Below, one piece after another: positions 54,965 through 64,000 of a stretch of DNA of 64,000 bases. Each line of letters opens with the position of its first letter. Positions within the stretch are counted from its first letter, which is position 1. The translations under genes were made by a program, and so were the position numbers. The notes beneath the pieces were generated by a model. That model had not been told where the DNA came from. It did no database searches and worked only from the letters and a program-made list of their open reading frames with translations. Source of the DNA: Petaurus breviceps papuanus (lineage: Eukaryota; Chordata; Mammalia; Diprotodontia; Petauridae); contig JAMXIF010000002.1 of NCBI GenBank assembly GCA_028583685.1, positions 63,286,191-63,350,190 on the forward strand, given 5' to 3'.

Positions 54965-55872
54965 TTTTTTTTTCATTTTTCAAATTCATTATTAACTCCA
55001 TATTTACATCATGCATTTCCGCCAGATTTCGAGTTACAAATTTACTCCCCATATTTCCCCTATCCACAATGCCAAAATAGCAGTCACAGAGGATATCCTC
55101 TCCTTCAATCTGCTCTCTCCCATGTCTTCTCCTATACCCACTTCGACATTTCCAGTAGGGCATGGTGGATCTCTATGCCCCAGTGCCTGTATATCTTATT
55201 TCCCAATTACATGTAAAATAGTATTAATAATAGTATACATATTTAAAAATTTGATTTCAAAACTTTGAATTTCAGATTCATTCCCTTCCTCCCTTCTCAC
55301 CCACCCTTCCTGGGAAGATAAGCAGTTCAGTATAGGTTATGCATGTGTAGCCAATGCAAAACATTAACATAGTAGATATATTGTAAAAGACTTACTATAT
55401 TTCCCTCCCTCCTATCCCACCTCCCACTTGTTCTATTCTCTACTTTGATCCCATCCCTTTTCAAAAGTGTGTTCTTCCAACTACCCTCCCCCTAGCCTGC
55501 CCTCCCTTCCATCATCCCCCCTTCTCATTCCCTTCCCCCCTACTCTCCTGTAGGGTGAGATACCATATTTAGTGTGTATTTCATTCCCTCCCCAAGCCAA
55601 ATTCAATGAGAATAAGGTTGACCCATTCCCTTTTGCCTTCCTATTCTTCCCCTCCATTGTAACCATTTTCCCTTGCCTCTTCTATATGAGATAGTTTATC
55701 CCATTCTGTCTCTCACCATCTCTGCTCATTATATTCCACTCTCACCTCTTAATTTCACCTTTTAAGTATCATCCCTTCCTATTAAATCAGTCCTGTGCAC
55801 TCTGTCTATATATACCTGTATACATACATACACACATTCACATATGTATTCATACCCCCATATACCCTCTGA

Positions 55873-55935
55873 TATACACACACGCACATGTATATATATA
55901 TGTATATATATATACATATATTATATATATTCCCT
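55873..55935. repeat. TA/CA microsatellite in HAL1 3' UTR
   Basis: 'tatacacacacgcacatgta' followed by TA/TACA units. Confidence 0.85.
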
Positions 55936-56053
55936 TCAATGATTTTCATACTGAGAAATGTTTCATCAGTTAAAATTAACATTTTTCCATGTAAGAAAGT
56001 AAACAGTTCAACTTTGATAAGTTCCTTATTGTTTCTTTTCCCTGTTTACCTTC

Positions 56054-57120
56054 TCATGCTTCTCTTTCTTCTTGTTTCTGAATGTCAAATTTTATATTCA
56101 ACTCTGTTTTTTTTTTCATCAAGAATGCTTGAAAGTCCTCTATTCCACTGAATGACCATATTTTCCCCTGAAACATGATACTCAGTTTGGCTGGGTAGGT
56201 GATTCTTGATTTTAATCCCAGCTCCTATGCCCTCCAGAATATAATATTCCAAGCCCTTCGATCCCTCACTGCAGAAGCTACCCGGTCCTGGGTTATCCTG
56301 ATTGTGTTTCCACAATATTCAAATTGTTTCTTCCTGGCTGCTTGTAATATTTTCTCCTTGATTTGGGAATTCCAGAACCTGGCTACAATATTCCTAGGAG
56401 TTTTCTTTTGGGGATCTTTTTCAGGAGGTTATTGGTGGATTCTTTCAACCTCTATTTTGCCCTCTGGTTTTAAACATCAGGGCAGTTTTCTTGAGAATTT
56501 CTTGGAGGATGATTTCTAGGTTCTTTCTTCGATCATGGCTTTCAGTTAGTCCAATAACTTTTAAATTATCTCTCCTGGATATATTTTCCAAGTCAGTGGT
56601 TTTTTTTTTCCAATGAGATATTTCACATTGCCTTCTATTCTTTCATTGGTTTGGATCTGTTTAACAGCATCTTGATTTCTCATAAAATCATTAGCTTCCA
56701 TTTGCTCCATCTAATTCTGAAGGAATGATTCTCCTCATTGAGCTTTTGAGATTCTTTTTCCATCTGGCAAATTCAGCTTTTTAAGGCATTCTTCTCCTCA
56801 TTGCCTTTTTGAGCCTCTTTTGCCATTTGAGTTAGTCTGTTTTTTAGGGTGTTATGTTCGTCAGTCAGGCTGTTGATTCTCATTTCGTAATTTTCTTGCA
56901 TCATTCTCATTTCACTTCCCAATTTTTCCTCCACTTCTTTTATCTCCCTCTTAAGGTCCACTATGGCCTGTACCCAGCTCATATTTTCCTTTGAAGCTTT
57001 TGGTGCAGGAGTTCTGATTTCACTGTCTTCCTCCTGTTCCATGCTTTCCTCCATTTTGTCCCCAAAATAGGAGTCTAATCTTGGATTCTGCTATTTGCTT
57101 TGTTTTCTTTGCCTGGTCAT
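56054..57120 (-). pseudogene. L1 ORF1-type gene of HAL1 copy 4, broken
   Basis: Start codon 57118-57120, stop 56054-56056. The longest clean piece (56773-57054, 93 codons) covers the acidic N-terminus ('MEQEEDSEIRTPAPKASKE') and the first coiled coil ('EIKEVEEKLGSEMRMMQE'). The RRM-like ('GLTESHD'-type) and C-terminal parts ('NPSSYALQNIIFQ' shows as the antisense) follow in shifted frames. Same gene as in the other copies; about 355 codons when counted end to end; not functional. Confidence 0.85.
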
Positions 57121-57819
57121 GTCACCCCTCTGTCACTTGACCCCTGGGATTTTTGCTGTAGTAGGATTCTGCTACCATACAGGGAAGCTTCATTCCATAC
57201 ACTGGGGTTTTCTCTGCTGCCAGAGGTATTAGTCGGGTGCCCTCTCTGAAGCCTTCCCATGCTCTGGCAAGCTGGTCACACACCCCAGGACCTCCACCCT
57301 GGACTACAATCTAGATCCAAGCATGTTAAAGCAAGAGCAATTACACCCCAGACTGGTCATTTGGTCCCCCATCATTCTGTAGGCCAGGAGTTGAAGCTAC
57401 CATGTGGCAGCAGCTGTGCAGCTGAGTGGCTTCTTGCCCCGGGGGCAAAAGCCAATGCACTCCCAACTATTGGATCCCAAAGTGCACTCTGCACTGACCT
57501 CTCACTTTGTGCTTTGCATCTATGTGTTGATAATTCTAGATCGCCACAGCTGCTGGTGATCTGGAGTCCCTCCAGCTGGTGGCTGGTCAGGCCCGTACTG
57601 GGGCTAAAACCTCTGTGTGGAGCTGTGCTTGGTTCCCAGAGTGCTGAGCTGGCCAAGGGGAAGGTTAACTTTTTCTGTTTCATTTTGTGGGTTCTGTAGC
57701 TCCAAAGTTTGTTCAGAGTCCCCTTTTATGTGGATTGGAGGTGGTGAGAGCTAGAGTCCCATGGAGGTCCTGTTTCTACTCTGCCATTTTGACTTCGCCC
57801 CCTAGAGCCAACGTTCGTA

Positions 57820-58565
57820 ACTGAAAGAGAATAGAAAGGTAAATAAAAATGATGCCAAGTAGTGACTTCCTCCCTGCCTCCCCTCCCCCCCAATGTGAGA
57901 TCTCAGTAACCAGCATTTACATTTGCTATAACCTCCTTGATAAAAACACTCACTTCTTTGGCTCCAAGTCTGTCAGGGTCTTGATGAGACCCCTGGAGAT
58001 TGGGAACGCAATTGTGCACTCCCCCATATAGACAAGAAACATAAAAAATAAGTAACTCTTAACTTGGATGATGTGTGCTCTCCTTCAGAATCGAGATCTC
58101 TGGTATTCTGGCTGTTCTGCTCTTTAAATACCTTGCCTCCCAGAAGACTCCCCTCCAATCAGAATCTTTTGCAAGTGATACTACTGCTTTTCTCTTAGAC
58201 ATAAAACTTTCTGAGAAATGGAGTTGAGGGAATTAATCTCAATGAATAGGGCTCTATGGGCCCAAAGAACCATGGGAAAAAAGCAATGAGAACTTTTATT
58301 TTTAGTCAACCCCACCACATAAAAAAATCACCCTTATATGTGTGTAGCTATAGCTATCTATATATAGCTAGACCTATCCTTAAAAAACAGCATTGCAGCA
58401 AGAAAGAAATAAAAACAGATCAACTTAAACATATGCCTAGAGATACTGTCAAGTAATTTTTTTCACATTATTTAGATAATCTGTCTGTCACACCTAGTGA
58501 AAAATGTGGATAATGTTATTTAACTCCAATGATTATTGTTGTGACAAAAATAAATAATATTTTAA
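57820..58565. other. No gene seen between HAL1 copies 4 and 5
   Basis: Single-copy sequence with a C-rich run near 57870-57890 and a short 'tatctatatatagct' tract near 58350. Nothing recognised. Confidence 0.4.
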
Positions 58566-58568
58566 AGC

Positions 58569-58579
58569 ATTTGTAAACT
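58569..58579. repeat. 11-bp target-site duplication of HAL1 copy 5
   Basis: 'atttgtaaact' here and 'atttgtaagct' at 61504-61514; one mismatch. Confidence 0.9.
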
Positions 58580-58887
58580 TTTTTTTTCATTTTTCAAATG
58601 CTTTACTAACTTCTGATTTACATCATTCATTTCTGCCAGATATTGAGGTACAAATTTTCTCCTGTTTTTCCCCTATCTACCGCCCCAAAATAGCAATCCC
58701 ATGGGAAATCCCTTCCTCCAATTGGCTCTCTCCCATACCACTTTCAACTTTTCCAGTAGGGCATGGTGGATCTCTATGCCCCAGTGCCTGTATATCTTAT
58801 TTCCCAATTACATGTAAAATAGTATTAATAATAGTATTATATTATAAAATAAAAAATTATATATGTTATATATGTAATAATAAATAA

Positions 58888-58888
<1 letters not shown>

Positions 58889-58937
<49 letters not shown>

Positions 58938-58938
58938 G
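58889..58938. repeat. (CA)n(TA)n microsatellite in HAL1 3' UTR
   Basis: About 17 CA units followed by about 8 TA units. A second TA tract in the same element is at 59573-59606. Confidence 0.95.
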
Positions 58939-59570
58939 TAATCATTTGATTTTAAAACTTTGAATTCCAGATTCTTTCCCTTCCTCCCTTCTCACCCACC
59001 CTTACTGGGAAGATAAGCAGTTCTGTATAGGTTGTACATGTATAGCTAATACAAAATAATAACTTAGTAAATATATTGTAAAAGACTAACTATATGTCCC
59101 TCCCTCCTATCCTACCTACCACTTGTTCTACTCTCTACTTTGATCCCATCCCTTTTCAAAAGTGGATGCTTCCAACTTCCCTCCCCCCCAGCCTGCCCTC
59201 CCTTCCATCAACCCCCTCTGATCCCCTTCCCCCCTACTCTCCTGTAGGGTGACATACCCTATTTACTGTGTATTTCAATCCCTACCCAAGCCAAATTCAT
59301 TGAGAATAAAATTGACCCAATCCCTTTTGCCTTCCTATATTTCCCCTCCAATGTAAACATTTTCCCTTGCCTCTTCTATATGACATAGTTTACCCCATTC
59401 TGTCTCTCTCCTTCTCTGCTCATTATATTCCTCTCTCACCTCTTAATTTCACCTTTTAAGTATCATTCCTTCCTGTTAAATTGTTCCTGTGCCCTCTATC
59501 TATGTATACCTGTAAACATATTTAAACACATTCACATATGTATTCATATGCCCATTATACCCTCATATAT

Positions 59571-59608
<38 letters not shown>

Positions 59609-59735
59609 CTATTCCCTTCAACTATTTTCATACTGTCAAAAGTTTCATCAGTTACAATTATTTTTTTTCCATACAGGAATTTCAAAAGTTCAACTTTGAT
59701 AAATTCCTTATGATTTCTTTTCCTTGTTTACCTTC

Positions 59736-60802
59736 TCATACTTCTCTTGCTTCTTGTATCTGGATGTGAAATTTTTTATTCAACTCTGGTTTTATCATCA
59801 AGAATGCTTGAAAGTCCTCTATTCCACTGAATGACCATATTTTCCCTTGAAACATGATACTCAGTTTGGCTGGGTAGGGGTTTCTTAGTTTTAATCCCAC
59901 ATCCTTTGATCTCCAGACTATCACATTCCAAGCCTTCGATCCCTCAGTGTAGAAGCTGGCAGATCCTGGGTTATCCTGATTGTGTTTCCACAATATTCAA
60001 ATTGTTTCTTCCTGGCTGCTTGTAATATTGTCTCCTTAATCTGGAAGGTCTGGAACCTGGCTATTATATTCCTAAGAGTTTTCTTTTTGGTATCTTTTTC
60101 AGGAGGTGATGGGTAGATTCTTTCAACCTCTCTTTTGCCCTCTGGTTCTAAAACATCAGGGCAGTTTTCTTTGAGAAATTCCTGGAGGATGATTTTCAGG
60201 TTCTTTCTTTGATCATGGCTTTCAGTTAGTCCAATAATTTTTAAATTATCTCCCCTGGATCTATTTTCCAGGTCAGTGGGTTTTCCCATGAGATATTTCA
60301 CATTGCCTTCTATTCTTTCATTGGTTTGGATCTGTTTAACAGCATCTTGATTTCTCATAAAGTCATTAGCTTCCATTTGCTCCAATCTAATTCTGAAGCA
60401 ATGATTCTCCTCAGTGAGATTTTGAGATTCTTTTTCCATCTGGCAAATTCAGCTTTTTAAGGCATTCTTCTCTTCATTTCCTTTTTGAGCCTCTTTTCCC
60501 ATTTGAGTTAGTCTCTTTTTTTAAGGTGTTATTTTTCTCAGTCAGGCTGTACTCTTGACTCTTATTTCATATTTTTCTTGCATAGTTCTCATTTTTCTTC
60601 CCAATTTTTCCTCCACTTCTCTTATCTGCTTCTTTAGTTCCTCTATGGCCTCTAACGAGCTCCTATTTTCCTTTGAAGCTTTTCGTACAGGAGTTCTGAC
60701 TTCAATGTCTTCCTCCTGTTCCATGCTTTGCTACTTTTTGTCCCCAAAATAGGAGTCTAATGTTGGAATTTTCTGTCTTCTTTGTTTCCTTTGCCTGTTT
60801 AT
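59736..60802 (-). pseudogene. L1 ORF1-type gene of HAL1 copy 5, broken
   Basis: The best preserved ORF1 of the five. The 172-codon piece at 59921-60439 runs from the second coiled coil ('MEKESQNLTEENHCFRIRL') through the RRM-like segment ('NLKIIGLTESHDQRKNLK', 'ENCPDVLEPEGKREVERI', 'TLRNIIARFQTFQIKE') into the C-terminal domain ('TIRITQDLPASTLRDRR'). The 59736-59993 piece completes the C-terminus ('LKLRNPYPAKLSIM'). The first codon at 60800-60802 reads ATA instead of the ATG of the other copies. Frame changes separate the pieces; not functional. Confidence 0.88.
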
Positions 60803-61514
60803 GTCACCCCTCAGTCACTTGACCCCTGGACTTTTTGCCACAGTAGGACTCTGCCACCAGACAGGGGAGCTTTCATCCCAAACACTGGGGTTTTCTCAGT
60901 TGCTGGAGTTATTAGATGGGTGCCCTCTCTGAGGCCTCCACATGTTCTGGCAAGTTGTACACATGTCCCAGGACCTCTACCCTGGACTGCAATCCAGATC
61001 CAAGCAGGTTAAAGCAAGAGCGATTACCCCTGAGACTGGTGCTTGTTCCCCCTATACTCTGCAGGCCAGGAGTTGAAGCTGACATGTGGTGCTCGCAATG
61101 GCTTCTTGCCCCAGGGGCAAAACCCAAGGTACTTCCTCAGTCTCAAAGTCCATAATGCACTGACCTCTCACTTTGGCCGTTGCATCTGTGTGTTGATAAT
61201 TCTGGAAATGGCCACAATTGCTGCTTATCTGGAGTCCCTCCAGCCATGGCTGGTCAGGCCTGCCCTGGGGATAAAACTGCAGGCTCACACGGGCCTAGGA
61301 TCCATTCCCAGAGTACTGTGCTGGCTGATTCCTGCTGGCCTGCTGGGCTGTCCTCAGCGGGAGGTTAGCTTCTCTGTGTCATTTTGTGGGTTCTGTAGCT
61401 CCAGAGTTTGTTCAGAGTCCCCTTTTTTACTTTGATTAGGGAATGTGGAAGCCAGAGCCCCTAGGAGGTTGTGCTTCTACTCTGCCATCTTGACTCTGCC
61501 CCTATTTGTAAGCT

Positions 61515-62940
61515 TTATAATGTATATAAATGCCTGTTGTTTATTATTATTGTCCTTATTATTATTACTCAATATTGCTTTTGTCATGTCCAAATTTCCA
61601 ATTTATGCAGGTGGAAACCATAACGCTGACAGTGTTCATCACTATCACCCAAGAAATATCTTCAAATTTTCATTACTTCAGTCTTTTAGTAATAATTGCT
61701 GCAGACATTTAACATCCAGTATCACTTTTCTTCTGTTTTTTGATATCATAAATTCATTTTCTCTTTTCTATTCTCTGCAGCATCCTGATTCTCTAAGGTT
61801 ATAATTATATGCATCCAATTATTTTAGAATATAAAGTTGCATATAGTTTGTTGAGGTCACAAAATCTACATTCATGCTTCATTTAAAAAAATGACTATGC
61901 TTTTCCCTACTTCTTACAAATGTTTCAGTATTCATACAAATGTCATTAATTGCTTTCTAATGGGATAAACTAAATCTAAGTTTCTTGAAGTTGATTAACT
62001 TCAAAAAGTTTACCATTTCAAGCAGCTCCTGGTGCTCTGAAAATTTGACAGGTGTGGTTTTTTAACTGGATCATTTTCAGTTTCCCTTCACAGGAATCTC
62101 CTAATACCTCCCTTTTCCTTACTGTTAACACGTCCTATCTCTTTTGTCTGGATTCCTTTTTGAGGGCATAGGTTTTAATAGATGCAACATACTCATCTCC
62201 CATTCTCTTTCCTTTTCTTTGTTTCAGTAACTGATTTTTTCTTGGCCTGCTGACAAAGGAACAACCTCTCATGAGGTCATGTTGGATGATTCTTCACTGT
62301 AATGCCCTTTATGGGCCTAACTAAAGAGTGATTTTTTTCAAGTATCTGGCAGGTTATACAAAAAATCCATTCATTTTTATAAGGTGACCTGTATGAAAGT
62401 GTTTATTGTGATTTGCAGATAGGCTACAGAGAAGAGTATGTATTACAGCCTCTGGATAGCCTTGCCATTCAATATAAACATCCTTCATTATTGTGTCTCA
62501 GTAGATCACAGGAAATAGGTCAATATAGTTCAGTATGTTTGGGAGCATAAACTGCCAACAATTCTAGAAATAACTCTTTTTGCAAAATTTAACTCCCAAG
62601 CTTGTATATTGTAAATCTTTAGCTGACATTATTAAAAAACAAACAAACAAAACATGGTTAGGGGCTCTATTACACTTTTTATATTTGCATTGATTTTTTA
62701 TTTGAAAATAAATCAAGTTCAGTCCCCAATACTTGCGAAGTGAGAGCCATTTTTTATTTTTGCCTGCTCTTGTTAAATACAAGTGAAATTATCTGAACAA
62801 GAAAAAAGGAATTATGAAAAGAAAAATTAAAACAAGTTAAAATCTGTTTCATTCTTATCTTCCTCCCCAAAGTACTGTGTACTTTGCATGTAATTATCTG
62901 TGTACAATTTTTATTCACACCCCATTCTCCTTTCCTAACA
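61515..62940. other. No gene seen
   Basis: AT-rich single-copy sequence. A short TAT-rich tract is at 61540-61570. The 119- and 60-codon open frames at 61445-61804 begin inside the HAL1 5' end and have no recognised domain. Confidence 0.4.
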
Positions 62941-62944
62941 CAAG

Positions 62945-63065
62945 TAGAATTTAAGCTGTTTGTTGGTAGGAACAGTTTCCTTCTGGCTTTGTATCGTCCA
63001 GTGCCTAGCCCAATATCTTGAACATAGGAGATATTTAATGAATATTTTTTGATTGTATTAGATCC
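62945..63065 (+). repeat. L2-type LINE 3' end
   Basis: 'tgttggtaggaacagtttcc', 'gtatcgtccagtgcctagcc', 'acataggagatatttaatga' match the L2 3' end order. Confidence 0.7.
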
Positions 63066-63069
63066 ATAG

Positions 63070-64000
63070 GAGAACTGTATGGTCTCCAATTCATAATTTC
63101 CCAATGTCAGACACTTAGGTCATATGTGTTTCACTCAATCTGGTCTTGTTTTTCTTTAATAGTTCCAAAAAAACCTACTGGAAGTGTTCTTATAAATTAT
63201 ATTAATGAAAACTAGTAAACATAGGACAGTAGATGACAAAAGGATAAACAGCTTAACTCCAACCCTAGAAGAATTTTGGTCTCCACAGACCTTTTCCACC
63301 TTCTGAAAACCACAAACTTTGCCACTGGGGACTGAGCAGGCATAAGGCACAGAGGAATATGAGGTGTCTTACAAAGGTTTTACCAGACAAAAGGATGAAG
63401 CAGATTCTTCCTCAAGAGCTTAAAAACAAAACTGGCTTCCAGAAGAGAACATAAGAAATCTGGCAACCTAAATATATTTAAAGAGCTTACAGCTCTCTAG
63501 GGAGGAATGCTAAGGCTATTGAAGTGGAAAAGGCATTTACTAAGATTAAATAGTCATTGTTTAGTTTGGAGGTTTTTGTTTCTTTTTCTTCCTCTTCATG
63601 AAAAACCTTGACAAATGAGGCCAACATTTGGCAGAAGACCTGAGAAGGGAAGGAACAAGATAAAAAAAAATAATAAAAAGGTTATATCCACAACCAATAC
63701 AAAAGAAAACAAAAGGATACTGAAATCCATTTAAAAACTATTTGGGGTGACCTCTTAGAGAGCATCTCATTATCCTAAGTGAAAATCTAGTCAGACAAGT
63801 ATAACTGATGTATCCCTCAAGCACAGAAGCCACTGAGGCAATAAAAAGTCCTTAACAGGAGACAATGAAGAAACCATCACCAATGTAGTCAATGAGTCAA
63901 AGATAAAGGAACCAAAGAAGAGAAGGCAGTTAAGTCTAGAGTTTAGTGTAATCCAGATTTTGTTACATACCCCCTGAAGGACCTCAAACATGTTATTGAA
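63070..64000. other. No gene seen
   Basis: AT-rich single-copy sequence to the window end. Nothing recognised. Confidence 0.4.

Larger units (their letters stand above)
54965..57803 (-). mobile_element. HAL1-like retrotransposon, copy 4, full length
   Basis: 2839 bp with 13-bp duplications at both ends. Minus strand: 5' end 'agggggcgaagtcaaaatgg', a 5' UTR of 683 bp, ORF1 (56054-57120), a 3' UTR of 1089 bp with purine-rich blocks and a TA tract, and the tail 'gaatttgaaaaatgaaaaaa'. ORF2 is absent although both element ends and the duplications are present, so the ORF1-only form is the mobile unit. Confidence 0.92.
58580..61503 (-). mobile_element. HAL1-like retrotransposon, copy 5, full length
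   Basis: 2924 bp with 11-bp duplications. Minus strand: 5' end 'aggggcagagtcaagatggc', a 5' UTR of about 0.70 kb, ORF1 (59736-60802), a 3' UTR of 1156 bp and the tail 'catttgaaaaatgaaaaaaa'. It lies in the same orientation as copy 4, 0.78 kb away, with a different target site, so the two are separate insertions. No ORF2. Confidence 0.93.

Noticed and set aside
61445-61804. 119-codon frame as a gene
   Set aside because: It begins inside the HAL1 5' end and runs into AT-rich sequence; its content is hydrophobic and of low complexity without a domain.

Overview
This is a marsupial window. The abundant tRNA-derived SINEs are of marsupial type: a long form with a CORE-like middle that ends in a 'gagttggacatgactgaa'-like tail, and a shorter form ending in 'aattgcttaaaaa'. 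They sit among many decayed MIR and L2 copies and L1-lineage elements of a kind I associate with marsupial genomes. The short WSINE1-like SINE and its dimers lean towards an Australian lineage, but that is memory-based and not proven here. The sequence is AT-rich. I see no host protein-coding exon, tRNA gene, rRNA gene or CRISPR array, so the window is intergenic or deep-intronic. Nearly every open frame is a fragment of transposon protein, a microsatellite translation or chance.

The main content is five long copies of one L1-derived element that has a 5' UTR of about 0.7 kb, a single L1 ORF1-type gene of about 1.05 kb and a 3' UTR of about 1.1 kb, with no ORF2. This is the layout of half-L1 (HAL1) elements. 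The copies lie at about 2131-4923 (-), 13889-17270 (+), 24335-27012 (+), 54965-57803 (-) and 58580-61503 (-). The last two have clear target-site duplications at both ends, so the ORF2-less form is the unit that jumped. None has an unbroken ORF1. Separate truncated L1 tails lie at about 29.05-30.07, 43.8-44.5 and 44.83-45.08 kb; the 43.8 kb tail resembles the 3' UTR of the ORF1-only elements, which suggests how a partner L1 could have moved them.

Four LTR-type segments are seen or suspected. Two are solo LTRs of one family (14532-15064 and 17973-18929, each with a 5-bp duplication). One is a 1210-bp LTR-like element with 32-bp perfect inverted ends and a 5-bp duplication (38005-39214). One is a diverged relative at about 35523-36540. 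The 38 kb element carries a 169-codon open frame. All read on the minus strand. A TA-flanked DNA transposon of about 430 bp (18473-18901) sits inside the second solo LTR, which itself sits inside a MIR. A 204-bp hAT-type element with an 8-bp duplication (21427-21630) sits inside an L2.

Layout by region: 0-5 kb is MIR, a possible LTR and HAL1 copy 1. 5-13.9 kb is SINE/L2 debris, two large microsatellites and a 10-base assembly gap. 13.9-19 kb is HAL1 copy 2 and the nested MIR/LTR/transposon. 19-24 kb is L2 and MIR. 24.3-27 kb is HAL1 copy 3. 27-36 kb is SINEs, an L1 tail, the first dimeric SINE and an AT-rich palindrome. 35.5-39.6 kb is the LTR-type pair and the second dimeric SINE. 39.6-54.9 kb is old SINE/L2 sequence with L1 tails. 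55-61.5 kb is HAL1 copies 4 and 5 in tandem orientation. 61.5-64 kb is mostly unassigned. Nested insertions give a partial relative chronology: MIR and L2 oldest, then HAL1 and the SINEs, then the LTRs, then the TA-flanked transposon. No genes act together here; the only functional relation I can infer is parasitism of L1 machinery by HAL1 and SINEs.
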